Origin: JAOPZW01 sp963806015
GTDB lineage: Bacteria > Actinomycetota > Thermoleophilia > Solirubrobacterales > Solirubrobacteraceae
Direction: 5' to 3'
Assembly: GCA_963806015.1 (NCBI GenBank)
Contig: CAWDWM010000006.1
Coordinates: 682,001-746,000, forward strand
Length of the DNA stretch: 64,000 bases
Shown: positions 56,722-64,000 of the stretch, piece after piece
Position numbering within the stretch: position 1 is the stretch's first letter
How the letters are laid out: every line of letters begins with the position of its first letter
Made by a program: the position numbers and the translations under genes
The notes under the pieces: model-generated
The model's database searches: none
What the model saw: only the letters and a program-made list of their open reading frames with translations
What the model was told of the DNA's origin: nothing

Positions 56722-57939
56722 TTAGGCGTTCATCTCCTTCTGAAGGTTCTCATCGATCGCGCCCAGGAACTCCTGGGTGGTCAGCCAGTCCTGGTCCTTG
56801 CCCACGAGCAGGGCGAGGTCCTTGGTCATCTTTCCGCTCTCGACCGTCTCCACGCACACGCGCTCCAGGGTGTCGGCGAAGCGCTCGACGTCGGGCGTGC
56901 CGTCCATCCGCCCGCGATGGTGCAGGCCGCGCGTCCACGCGAAGATCGAGGCGATCGGGTTGGTCGAAGTCGGGTTGCCCTGCTGGTGCTGGCGGAAATG
57001 GCGGGTGACCGTGCCGTGGGCGGCCTCGGCCTCGACCGTCTGGCCGTCAGGCGTCATGAGGACGCTGGTCATCAGGCCGAGTGAGCCGAAGCCCTGCGCG
57101 ACGGTGTCGGATTGCACGTCGCCGTCGTAGTTCTTGCACGCCCACACGTAACCGCCCTCCCACTTCAGGGCCGCGGCCACCATGTCGTCGATCAGCCGGT
57201 GCTCATAGGTGATGCCGGCGGCCTCGAACTCATCCTTGAACTCGGCGTCGAAGATCTCCTCGAACAGGTCTTTGAAGCGTCCGTCGTAGCGCTTCATGAT
57301 CGTGTTCTTGGTCGAGAGATAGACCGGCAGCCCGCGGTCGAGCCCGTAACGCATCGAGGCGCGTGCGAAGTCACGGATCGAGGCGTCGAGGTTGTACATC
57401 GCCATCGCGACGCCGCCACCGGGGAACTCGTACACGTTGAGCTCGATCGGGTCGTCGCCGTTCTTGGGCGTGAAGGTGAGCGTCAGCGTGCCCTCGCCCG
57501 GCACCACGAGGTCGGTGGCGCGGTACTGGTCGCCGAAGGCGTGGCGGCCGATGATGATCGGCTTGGTCCACCCCGGCACGAGCCGCGGGATGTTGGAAAT
57601 GACGATCGGCTCACGGAAGATGACGCCGCCGAGGATGTTGCGGATCGTCCCGTTGGGCGAGCGGTACATCTCCTTCAGCCCGAACTCCTCGACGCGCGCC
57701 TCGTCGGGGGTGATCGTGGCGCACTTCACGCCCACGCCGTGGCGCTTGATGGCGTTGGCGGCGTCGACCGTGATCTGGTCGTCGGTCGCGTCGCGACTCT
57801 CGATGCCGAGGTCGTAGTACTCGAGCTCGACGTCGAGGTACGGCAGGATCAGCTGGTCCTTGATGAACTGCCAGATGATCCGCGTCATCTCGTCGCCGTC
57901 GAGCTCGACGACCGGCGTCTGCACTGTGATCTTGGCCAT
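56722..57939 (-). CDS. icd: NADP-dependent isocitrate dehydrogenase
   Basis: 405 residues, the homodimeric eukaryote-like subfamily (about 400 residues) rather than the E. coli type. Seen: VVELDGDEMTRIIWQFIKD, KCATITPDEARVEEF, YRSPNGTIRNILGGVIFREP, and KNYDGDVQSDTVAQGFGSLG with the metal Asp residues, then EAAHGTVTRHFR. It makes 2-oxoglutarate and NADPH. GGAGACCCC precedes the ATG. A longer frame upstream would cross the terC riboswitch and is rejected. Confidence 0.96.
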   Translation of the reverse strand: MAKITVQTPVVELDGDEMTRIIWQFIKDQLILPYLDVELEYYDLGIESRDATDDQITVDAANAIKRHGVGVKCATITPDEARVEEFGLKEMYRSPNGTIRNILGGVIFREPIVISNIPRLVPGWTKPIIIGRHAFGDQYRATDLVVPGEGTLTLTFTPKNGDDPIELNVYEFPGGGVAMAMYNLDASIRDFARASMRYGLDRGLPVYLSTKNTIMKRYDGRFKDLFEEIFDAEFKDEFEAAGITYEHRLIDDMVAAALKWEGGYVWACKNYDGDVQSDTVAQGFGSLGLMTSVLMTPDGQTVEAEAAHGTVTRHFRQHQQGNPTSTNPIASIFAWTRGLHHRGRMDGTPDVERFADTLERVCVETVESGKMTKDLALLVGKDQDWLTTQEFLGAIDENLQKEMNA

Positions 57940-58012
57940 TGGGGTCTCCTGGAGGTGAGGGCGGCAGGCTAGTGAACGCGCGGCGGCGGCCGCCGTCCCG
58001 CTATCGTGGGCA

Positions 58013-58103
58013 CCGAAGGGAAGTAGTCCCAACGGGTGACGTTCGTCAGCACGGCCACAGGGTCCGGCGTCACCGGCCATAGCGGCGGACCAAACCTTCT
58101 CCC
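58013..58103 (+). promoter_or_regulatory. yybP-ykoY-type manganese riboswitch
   Basis: All the conserved parts occur in order. P1: GAAGG (58015-58019) with CCTTC (58095-58099). L1: GGGAAGTAG, against consensus GGGGAGTAG. A small P2 CCC-AA-CGGG. P3: GGTGAC (58035-58040) with GTCACC (58068-58073), enclosing TTCGTCA and CCGGC. A further short stem GGCC-GGC leads to GACCAAACCTTC. Known members sense Mn2+ and activate Mn exporters. It ends 14 bases before the terC ATG, which fits exactly. Confidence 0.85.
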
Positions 58104-58117
58104 GGATCTGACGACCC

Positions 58118-59041
58118 ATGGAGAAGGCCGTGTTGTCCGCCGTGCCCATCGCCGCCTCGTCGGCCCCCTCGCTCGACCTCGACCCTTCGATTGCGACATG
58201 GGGCGCGCTCGGCGCGCTCGTGATCGCGATGCTCGCGATCGACCTGATCGTGTTCGCGCGCGACCACACCCCGCCGATGCGCGAGGCGGTGGCGTGGTCG
58301 GTCGTCTGGCTCGTCGTTGCCGTGGGGTTCGGCGGGCTGTTCTGGGCCTGGCATGGCGCCGAGGCCGGCGGCCAGTTCTTCGCGGGCTACCTGCTCGAGC
58401 GCACGCTGTCGCTCGACAACGTCTTCGTCTTCGCGGTGATCATGGCCTACTTCGCCGTGCCCGCCGCCGTGCAGCCGAAGGTCCTCTCATGGGGCATCGC
58501 GCTGGCGCTCGTGCTGCGGCTGGTGCTCATCCTCGCGGGCGCGGCGCTGCTCGACGCGTTCCACGCCACTTTCTACGTCTTCGGCGCCCTGCTGCTCTTC
58601 ACTGCATGGAAGCTCGTGCGCCGCGAGGGCGAGGAGAAGCCGCCCGATCGCAACCGCGCGCTGCGGCTGCTCCCGCGGCGGCTGCGGGCCAAGCCGCTCG
58701 TCGTGGTCTTCGTCGTCGTCGCGACGACCGACATCATCTTCGCGGTCGACTCGATCCCGGCGATCTTCGCCGTGACCTCCGAGCCCTTCGTGGTCTTCGC
58801 GGCCAACGCGTTCGCGATGCTCGGGCTGCGCGCCCTGTACTTCCTGCTGGCGGGGATGATGGACCGCTTCGTCTACCTCGCCCACGGCCTGGCGCTGATC
58901 CTCGCCTTCATCGGCACGAAGATGCTCCTGATCGACGTCTGGCACCCGCCGATCTGGATGTCGCTGGGGGTCATCGTCACGGTGCTGGCCGCCACCGTCG
59001 CGCTCTCGTTGCGCGCGGAGCCCGAAGCGGGTGCGGCGTGA
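58118..59041 (+). CDS. TerC-family membrane protein, probable manganese exporter
   Basis: 307 residues, about nine membrane segments. Seen: LLERTLSLDNVFVFAVIMAYF and VATTDIIFAVDSIPAIFAVT, the duplicated acidic motifs that line the TerC transport path, and YFLLAGMMDRFVYL. TerC/Alx proteins move Mn2+, which matches the riboswitch directly upstream. It has no linked ter genes such as terD here. The stop overlaps the next gene as GTGA. Confidence 0.9.
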   Translation: MEKAVLSAVPIAASSAPSLDLDPSIATWGALGALVIAMLAIDLIVFARDHTPPMREAVAWSVVWLVVAVGFGGLFWAWHGAEAGGQFFAGYLLERTLSLDNVFVFAVIMAYFAVPAAVQPKVLSWGIALALVLRLVLILAGAALLDAFHATFYVFGALLLFTAWKLVRREGEEKPPDRNRALRLLPRRLRAKPLVVVFVVVATTDIIFAVDSIPAIFAVTSEPFVVFAANAFAMLGLRALYFLLAGMMDRFVYLAHGLALILAFIGTKMLLIDVWHPPIWMSLGVIVTVLAATVALSLRAEPEAGAA

Positions 59042-59888
59042 CGCGCCGCGCCCGGATCGCGGCGGCCTGCGGGCGCGTCGTCGAGTCGTCGTGGTTCGAC
59101 CCGCTGATGCTCTCGATCATCGCGGTCAACGCCGTGACCCTCGGCCTGGAGACCTACGAGTCGATCGACGCCGCGGTCGGGCGCGAGCTGCGCGTGGCCA
59201 ACGGGATCATCTCGGGCTCTTCGTGGTCGAGCTGGCCCTGCGCATGGCCGCCTTCGCCGACCGTCCACGCGACTTCTTCCGCAGCGGCTGGAACGTCTTC
59301 GACTTCGTCGTGATCGGGGCGAGCTTCGTGCCGGGCGTGCGCGAGAACGCGACGCTGCTGCGCCTCGTGCGGCTGCTGCGGATCGTGCGCGCGGTCCGGC
59401 TGCTGCCGGACCTGCGCGTGCTCACCGTCGCGGTGGGCCGCTCGATCCCGGGCGTCGCGAGCCTGGCGGCGATCACCCTGCTGCTCGTCTACGTCTACGG
59501 GATGGTCGGCTGGGTCATCTTCCACGACCACGACCCGGCCAACTTCGAGGACATCGGCCAGGCGATGGTGACGATGTTCGTGCTGCTGACGCTCGAGAAC
59601 CTCCCCGTCTACATCGCGCGCGGCCAGGAGCTCTCGGACTGGACGCTGCTCTTCTACGTCTCCTACGTCCTGGTCGCGTCCTTCCTGATCTTCAACCTGT
59701 TCATCGGCATCGTCATCAACTCGATGGAGGAGGCCCGCGCGATCGAGTTGCACCGCGCGGAGCGCGCCCTGCTCGACGACGACACGGCCGACGACGAGCG
59801 CGCGCGCACAGTGGTGCTCGAGGAGCGCCTGCGCGCGCTGCGTGCCGCCGTCGACGAGCTGGAGCGGGAGGTTCGCGCGAAGGGCTGA
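59038..59888 (+). pseudogene. voltage-gated ion channel (NaVBac-like), frameshifted after S1
   Basis: The GTG at 59038 starts a frame encoding S1 (WFDPLMLSIIAVNAVTLGLETYES) through VANGII, then the homologous reading continues in another frame with GLFVVELALRMAAF (S2). The shift is near 59207-59216 (ATCATCTCGGG); one extra base would restore VANGIILGLFVVEL. Downstream are S3 (GWNVFDFVVIGASFV), an S4 with repeated Arg (LLRLVRLLRIVRAVRLLPDLR), S5, a pore with TLENLP in the selectivity-filter position, S6 (LFIGIVINSMEEA) and a coiled-coil tail. Single-site damage or a base-calling error; otherwise intact. Confidence 0.75.
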
Positions 59889-59899
59889 ACTGTGGTTCA
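59886..59899. promoter_or_regulatory. 14-bp dyad TGAACTGTGGTTCA, likely TetR operator
   Basis: TGAAC-TGTG-GTTCA overlaps the stop of the ion channel gene and ends nine bases before the tetR GTG. The arms and 4-base spacing match the dyad at 13950-13963 exactly. Probably an autoregulatory site; inferred. Confidence 0.6.
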
Positions 59900-59908
59900 C
59901 TTCTTCGT

Positions 59909-60523
59909 GTGCCATACCACCCGACCGAACGCACCGAGGCCCGCCGCGCGGCCACCCGCGAGCGGATCGTGCGCGCAGCCCACGCGCTGATCGCCCGCGG
60001 CGGCTACCGCGAGGCGCAGGTGGCCGCGGTCGCCGCCGGCGCCGGGGTGGCCACCGGCAGCGTGTACAACCACTTCCCGTCGAAGGCCGACCTCTTCGCC
60101 GAGGTCTTCCGGCACGCCTCGCAGCGCGAGGTCGACGCAACGCGCGCCGCTGCCGAAGCGGCCGGCGGCGGTGCGTCGCAGCGGCTGGCCGCCGCGGTGG
60201 AGACCTTCGCGCGGCGGGCGCTGGCCGGCCGGCGACTGGCCTGGGCGCTGCTGGCCGAGCCGGTCGACCCCGCCGTCGAGGCCGAGCGCCTGGACTTCCG
60301 CCGGGCCTATGCCGCCGGCTTCGCCCAGGTCCTGCGCGAGGGCGTCGCGGCCGGCGAGCTGCCACCGCAGAACGTCGAGCTCACTGCGGCCGCACTGGTC
60401 GGCGCGCTGGGCGAGGCGCTCGTCGGCCCGCTGTCCTGGGTGGCGGACGACATCGATGCCGATGCGCTCGTCGCCGACCTCGTCACCTTCTGCCTGCGCT
60501 CCGTCACCGAGGAGACCCACTGA
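59909..60523 (+). CDS. TetR-family transcriptional regulator
   Basis: 204 residues. HTH region EARRAATRERIVRAAHALIARGGYREAQVAAVAAGAGVATGSVYNHFPSKADLF (in part). A ligand domain follows, with AWALLAEPVDPAVEAERL, typical of TetR regulators of fatty-acid or acyl-CoA genes. Its last codon overlaps the acyl-CoA dehydrogenase start by one base, so they form an operon. The dyad just upstream is the probable operator. Confidence 0.87.
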   Translation: MPYHPTERTEARRAATRERIVRAAHALIARGGYREAQVAAVAAGAGVATGSVYNHFPSKADLFAEVFRHASQREVDATRAAAEAAGGGASQRLAAAVETFARRALAGRRLAWALLAEPVDPAVEAERLDFRRAYAAGFAQVLREGVAAGELPPQNVELTAAALVGALGEALVGPLSWVADDIDADALVADLVTFCLRSVTEETH

Positions 60524-62169
60524 TGCTCACGACGCCGACCACGACCCACGAGGTCCTCAATCAGGTCCCGCCGCTGGAGGGCCGCAACCTGTTCGCCGAC
60601 CATGCGGCGCTGCAGGAGGCCCTCGAGCGCGAGGGCGGCGGCTGGGCGCGCGAGCGCCTGCACGCCGCCGGCGCGTTCTGGGGCGGTGAGCCCATGCGCT
60701 GGGGCGTCGAGGCCAACGAGCACCCGCCGGTCCTCCACACCCATGATCGCTTCGGCCATCGCCGCGACGAGGTCGAGTTCCATCCCGCGTGGCACGCGCT
60801 GATGCGCGCCGGCGTGGAGCAGGAGCTCCACGCGCTGCCCTGGCGCACCGACCGGCCGGGCGCCCACGTGGCGCGCGCGGCCACCTACGTGTGCTCGGGG
60901 CAGGCCGAGGCGGGCTTCGGCTGCCCGATCACCATGACCTTCGCCGCGGTCCCCGCGCTGCGCACCCAGCCCGACCTCGCCGCGGAGTGGGTCCCGCGGC
61001 TGACCGCGACGACCTACGACCCCGAGCTCAAGCCGGCGGCCGAGAAGCCCGGTGCACTGTGCGGGATGGCGATGACCGAGAAGCAGGGCGGCTCGGACGT
61101 CCGCGCCAATACGACGCGCGCGCTCGCAGGCGACGACGGCTGGTGGGAGCTCACCGGCCACAAGTGGTTCTGCAGCGCGCCGATGTGCGACCTCTTCCTC
61201 GTCCTCGCGCAGACCGACGAAGGCGTCACGTGCTTCGCGCTGCCGCGCGTGCTGCCCGACGGCTCGCGCAACGCCGGCTTCCAGCTGCAGCGCCTGAAGG
61301 ACAAGCTCGGCAATCGCTCCAACGCCTCCAGCGAGGTCGAGTTCCGCGGCGCCCTCGCGCGGCTGGTCGGCGAGCCCGGCCGCGGCGTGCCGACGATCAT
61401 CGAGATGGTCAACCACACGCGCCTGGACTGCGTCATCGGCACCGCGGCGGGGATGCGCGCCGCCGTCGCGCAGGCGACCTGGCACGCCGCGCACCGCAGC
61501 GCGTTCGGCAAGCGCCTGGCCGACCAGCCGCTGATGGTCAACGTGCTCGCCGACCTCGCCATCGAGTCGGAGGCCGCGACCGCGGTCGCCCTGCGCCTCG
61601 CGCGCGCCTACGACGAGGCCCCCGCCGACCCGGGCGCCGACGCCTTCAAGCGCCTGGCCACCGCGGTGTCCAAGTACCACGTCTGCAAGCGCGCGCCGGG
61701 GCACGCCTTCGAGGCGCTGGAGTGCCTGGGCGGCAACGGCTACGTCGAGGCCTCGGGGATGCCGCGTCTCTACCGCGAGGCCCCGCTCGCCTCGATCTGG
61801 GAGGGCTCGGGCAACGTCATGGCCCTCGACGTCCTGCGCGCCCTGGCCCGCAGCCCCGAGGCGTTCGACGCCTTCTTCGCCGAGATCGACGAGGCCGCGG
61901 GCGCCGACCCGCGGCTCGACGACTTCGCCGCCGCCACGCGCGCGGAGTTCTCAGACCTCGAGGCCATCGAGCGGCGCGCCCGGCGGGTCGTCGAGCGCAT
62001 GGCGCTCTGCCTGCAGGGCTCGCTGCTCGTGCGCCACGCGCCCCCGGCGGTGGCCGACGCCTTCTGCGCCGCGCGCCTGGCGGGCGACGCGGGCCTGCAC
62101 TACGGCACGCTGCCGCCCGGCGCCGACGCGGCGGCGATCGTCGCGCGCCACACCCCGGCTACTGCTTGA
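60523..62169 (+). CDS. AidB-like acyl-CoA dehydrogenase
   Basis: 548 residues, longer than ordinary acyl-CoA dehydrogenases and close to AidB. Seen: AMTEKQGGSDVRANTTRA, HKWFCSAPMCDLFLVLAQ, RLKDKLGNRSNASSEVEF, ECLGGNGYVEASGMPRLYREA and WEGSGNVMALDVLRAL, all AidB-type. AidB protects DNA from alkylation in E. coli and also has weak dehydrogenase activity. Here the operon with TetR suggests acyl-CoA oxidation. The TGATG shares a base with the tetR stop. Confidence 0.88.
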   Translation: MLTTPTTTHEVLNQVPPLEGRNLFADHAALQEALEREGGGWARERLHAAGAFWGGEPMRWGVEANEHPPVLHTHDRFGHRRDEVEFHPAWHALMRAGVEQELHALPWRTDRPGAHVARAATYVCSGQAEAGFGCPITMTFAAVPALRTQPDLAAEWVPRLTATTYDPELKPAAEKPGALCGMAMTEKQGGSDVRANTTRALAGDDGWWELTGHKWFCSAPMCDLFLVLAQTDEGVTCFALPRVLPDGSRNAGFQLQRLKDKLGNRSNASSEVEFRGALARLVGEPGRGVPTIIEMVNHTRLDCVIGTAAGMRAAVAQATWHAAHRSAFGKRLADQPLMVNVLADLAIESEAATAVALRLARAYDEAPADPGADAFKRLATAVSKYHVCKRAPGHAFEALECLGGNGYVEASGMPRLYREAPLASIWEGSGNVMALDVLRALARSPEAFDAFFAEIDEAAGADPRLDDFAAATRAEFSDLEAIERRARRVVERMALCLQGSLLVRHAPPAVADAFCAARLAGDAGLHYGTLPPGADAAAIVARHTPATA

Positions 62170-62647
62170 TCTTCCAGGTCACGTTCCCCGACTGGCAGTT
62201 GTCGACGACCGCGCCCGTGGTGGCGTCGTGCACGACCACCGTGAGCGACCACGTGCCGGTGCCCGACGTCCGGCGCGCGTTGAGCTTGCCCTTGATCTTG
62301 CCCGTCAGGTCGCCCTTCTGGCCGGGTGCGAAGTCGAAGGTCTCCGGCCCGAAGGACGAGCTGAAGCTGCCCGTCGCGCTCAGCGGGATGTGCGCGTAGC
62401 TGTCGTGGTAGACGGAGGTCGCCGCGGTCGTGCACTTCACGCTCAGGGCGACGTCGGCGCGGACGACCTGGTGGCCGTCGTGGCTGACCTCGATCGCGAT
62501 CGGCCAGGCCTGTGCGGTCCGGCCGCCGAACACGACCCCGGGCGGAGCCGGCGTCTTCGCGGTGGGCCGCGCGGAGGCGATGCCGGCGAGCGACACCACG
62601 GCGGCGACGGCGATGAGCAGGACGAGGGAGCGGCGCATGCTGCCCAT
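62159..62647 (-). CDS. secreted protein of unknown function
   Basis: 162 residues. A signal peptide (LVLLIAVAAVVSLAGIASA), then a beta-rich domain with two Cys (SVKCTTAATSVYHDSYAHIPLS and VVDNCQSGNVTWKIKQ) that may form a disulfide. GTWSLTVVVHDATTGAVVD suggests an Ig-like sandwich. No family recognised. The start is either the ATG at 62647 or the one at 62638. It overlaps the convergent acyl-CoA dehydrogenase gene by 11 bases. Confidence 0.6.
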   Translation of the reverse strand: MGSMRRSLVLLIAVAAVVSLAGIASARPTAKTPAPPGVVFGGRTAQAWPIAIEVSHDGHQVVRADVALSVKCTTAATSVYHDSYAHIPLSATGSFSSSFGPETFDFAPGQKGDLTGKIKGKLNARRTSGTGTWSLTVVVHDATTGAVVDNCQSGNVTWKIKQ

Positions 62648-62662
62648 GCTCGCCGACCGCGG

Positions 62663-62674
62663 CCCACCGGTGGG
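62663..62674. promoter_or_regulatory. perfect 12-bp palindrome CCCACCGGTGGG
   Basis: It lies 16 bases upstream of the secreted-protein ATG and 22 bases downstream of the chemotaxis receptor stop (both minus strand). It could be an operator of the first or part of a terminator of the second. Confidence 0.35.
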
Positions 62675-62696
62675 AAAGTTTCAGTGGTCTGCTCGG

Positions 62697-64000
62697 CTAC
62701 AGCGTGAAGCGCCCGACGAGCTCGTCGAGCTCACGGGCGGTGCGCGACAGCTCCTGGGCGGAGGCCGCGATCTGCTGCGTCGACGCGCTGGTCTCCTCGG
62801 CCGAGGCCGAGACCTGCTGCACGGTGGCCGAGGACTGCTCGGCGACGCTCGCCACCTCGACGATGTCGTTGGAGACCTGAGCGGCTCCCTCGGCGATCTG
62901 CTCGACGGCGGCCGAGACCTGGCTGACGCGCTCGGAGACGACCTCGATGCTCGCGGCGATGCGCGTGAAGGCATCGCGCGCCTCGGCCACGGTGCTGGCC
63001 CCGTGCTCGCCGCGCTCGGCGCCGGCCTCGACGACGGCCACGGTGCGGTCGGTCTCGCTGCGGATCTCGACCACGAGGCCCGAGATCGACTTCGCCGCGG
63101 CCTGTGACTCCTCGGCCAGCTTGCGGACCTCCTCGGCGACGACGGCGAAGCCGCGGCCCTGCTCGCCGGCGCGCGCGGCCTCGATGGCCGCGTTGAGGGC
63201 GAGCAGGTTCGTCTGCTCGGCGATGGCCGTGATGGTGTCGACGATGCCGCCGATGCGCTGGCTCTTGGAGCCCAGATCGCGGATGGCCTGGCTCGCTTCG
63301 GCCGAGGACTCGCGCACGGCGGCCATCGCCTCGGTGGCGCGAGCGACCGTCTCGACGCCGACGCCGGCGGCGGCGCGCGCATCGTCGGCGGCGCGCGCGG
63401 TCTCCTGCGCATCGTGGGCGGAGGCCGTGGTGGCACCCGCGACCTGCTCGGTCGTGGCGCGGGCCGAGGTGGCCGAGCGCACCTGGCGCTCGGCGCCGTG
63501 GGCGACGTCGCCCAGGGCGCGCGAGATCTCCTCGACCGCACGCCCGGCGTCCGCCGAGGAGGAGGCGACGAGCTCGGAGGCGCCGGCCACGCTGGTGGCC
63601 GAGCGCGACATCTGGGTCACGGCGGTGCGCAGTTCGGCCACCAGGCCGGCGAAGGCGGCGCCGAGGCGGTCGTGCTCCGAGCGCGGCTGCACGTCGACGG
63701 TGAGGTCGCCGGCGGCCACGCGGTCGGCGGCACCGGCGAGCGAGCGGAGGTGCTCGACCATCGTGGCGAGGGCACTCGCGGTGCGCCCCACCTCGTCGCG
63801 GCCGCTGACGGAGAGGTCGTGGTCGACATCGCCGCGGGCAAGCGCCTCGGCGGCCGCCGAGACGGCGCGCAGGCGCCGGCCGAGGTGGCGCGCGATGCCG
63901 ATGGCGAGGCCGAGGGCGACGAGCAGGGCCAGCACGCCGATGGTGATGCTGGTGCGCCTGGTCGAGCTCTCGAGCGCGACGAAACGCTCGTCAGCCTGGC
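62697..64000 (-). CDS. methyl-accepting chemotaxis protein (cut by window edge)
   Basis: At least 434 residues; the frame is still open at the edge, so the first membrane segment and sensor are missing. Visible: the end of a 4HB-like sensor (ADERFVALESSTRR), the second membrane segment (ITIGVLALLVALGLAIGIA), a HAMP domain (LGRRLRAVSAAAEALARGDVDHDLSV), a second HAMP-like stretch, and the signalling hairpin IAEQTNLLALNAAIEAARAGEQGRGFAVVAEEVRKLAEES. It would signal to CheA/CheW; no chemotaxis partners are in the window. Confidence 0.92.
   Translation of the reverse strand, partial: QADERFVALESSTRRTSITIGVLALLVALGLAIGIARHLGRRLRAVSAAAEALARGDVDHDLSVSGRDEVGRTASALATMVEHLRSLAGAADRVAAGDLTVDVQPRSEHDRLGAAFAGLVAELRTAVTQMSRSATSVAGASELVASSSADAGRAVEEISRALGDVAHGAERQVRSATSARATTEQVAGATTASAHDAQETARAADDARAAAGVGVETVARATEAMAAVRESSAEASQAIRDLGSKSQRIGGIVDTITAIAEQTNLLALNAAIEAARAGEQGRGFAVVAEEVRKLAEESQAAAKSISGLVVEIRSETDRTVAVVEAGAERGEHGASTVAEARDAFTRIAASIEVVSERVSQVSAAVEQIAEGAAQVSNDIVEVASVAEQSSATVQQVSASAEETSASTQQIAASAQELSRTARELDELVGRFTL

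Noticed and set aside
58036..58117. Start of terC further upstream, or an ORF running through 58036-59313
   Set aside because: It would translate through the riboswitch and the frame is out of phase with terC; its only real content is the S1 segment of the ion channel from 59038.
58118..59041. Tellurite-resistance (ter) operon
   Set aside because: Only terC is present; no terD/terZ/terB genes adjoin it, and the riboswitch points to manganese.
1..64000. CRISPR array, prophage, integrative element, tRNA or rRNA genes
   Set aside because: No regularly spaced direct repeats, no integrase, transposase, phage or cas genes, and no cloverleaf-like or rRNA sequence noticed on either strand.

Overview
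The window is a very GC-rich, gene-dense bacterial chromosome segment with no rRNA, tRNA, CRISPR array, integrase or transposase that I can see. Gene content points to an actinobacterium of class Thermoleophilia, probably order Solirubrobacterales. The clues are the rsmI-metG-tatD-rsmA-ispE cluster, an eukaryote-type glycyl-tRNA synthetase, a small coiled-coil/winged-helix protein ending in a GRGWHP motif, secreted repeat proteins with a FecR-like Lys-rich tail, and many apparently leaderless promoters. The taxonomic call is inference; no marker gene was compared.

Layout. 0-8.5 kb (minus): a PucR-like regulator fragment, then a chain of ROK kinase, rsmI, a degenerate M23-like protein, metG, tatD, rsmA, ispE, a DedA-PAP2 membrane fusion and a small membrane protein, mostly overlapping or closely spaced. 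8.5-19.5 kb: LCP cell-wall ligase, secreted repeat protein, FmdB zinc ribbon, glyS, two DMT-type exporters, an R2-like di-iron/SCP2-like fusion, an amine oxidase with no start codon, an LRR protein, a VOC protein and an MBL hydrolase. 19.5-26.6 kb (plus): a five-gene glycolate operon (LctP-type permease, glcD, glcE, glcF, malate synthase) that would import an alpha-hydroxy acid, oxidise it to glyoxylate and condense it with acetyl-CoA to malate. 26.7-30.2 kb: two SDRs, NAD kinase and hypotheticals. 30.2-35.5 kb (plus): an MMPL transporter fused to DUF2267, a solute-binding/VWA lipoprotein-like protein and a membrane coiled-coil protein. 35.5-43.6 kb: membrane and secreted proteins, lutABC (L-lactate oxidation, minus) opposite a secreted GH3 glycosidase, and a TetR regulator. 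43.6-50.6 kb: OsmC, TetR, a Lys-rich membrane protein, hsp20-lon, DUF427, GNAT and an RNase Z-like MBL. 50.6-58 kb: proton antiporter, L-2-hydroxyglutarate oxidase, NAD(P)-binding and SRPBCC proteins, the winged-helix protein, and an icd-mdh operon. 58-64 kb: a yybP-ykoY-type manganese riboswitch ahead of terC, a frameshifted voltage-gated ion channel, TetR with an AidB-like acyl-CoA dehydrogenase, a secreted protein, and the C-terminal part of a chemotaxis receptor.

Themes. Alpha-hydroxy acid oxidation recurs (glycolate, L-lactate, L-2-hydroxyglutarate) and feeds malate and isocitrate dehydrogenases encoded nearby. Non-coding signals include a dispersed palindromic repeat family (15.3, 27.6, 43.7 kb), the riboswitch, a hairpin carrying the Shine-Dalgarno sequence of the glycolate operon in its loop, two copies of the dyad TGAAC-N4-GTTCA at promoters 46 kb apart, and many -10-like hexamers placed 6-8 nt before start codons. 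Two genes (amine oxidase, ion channel) show reading-frame damage that may be real or may be sequencing or assembly errors.
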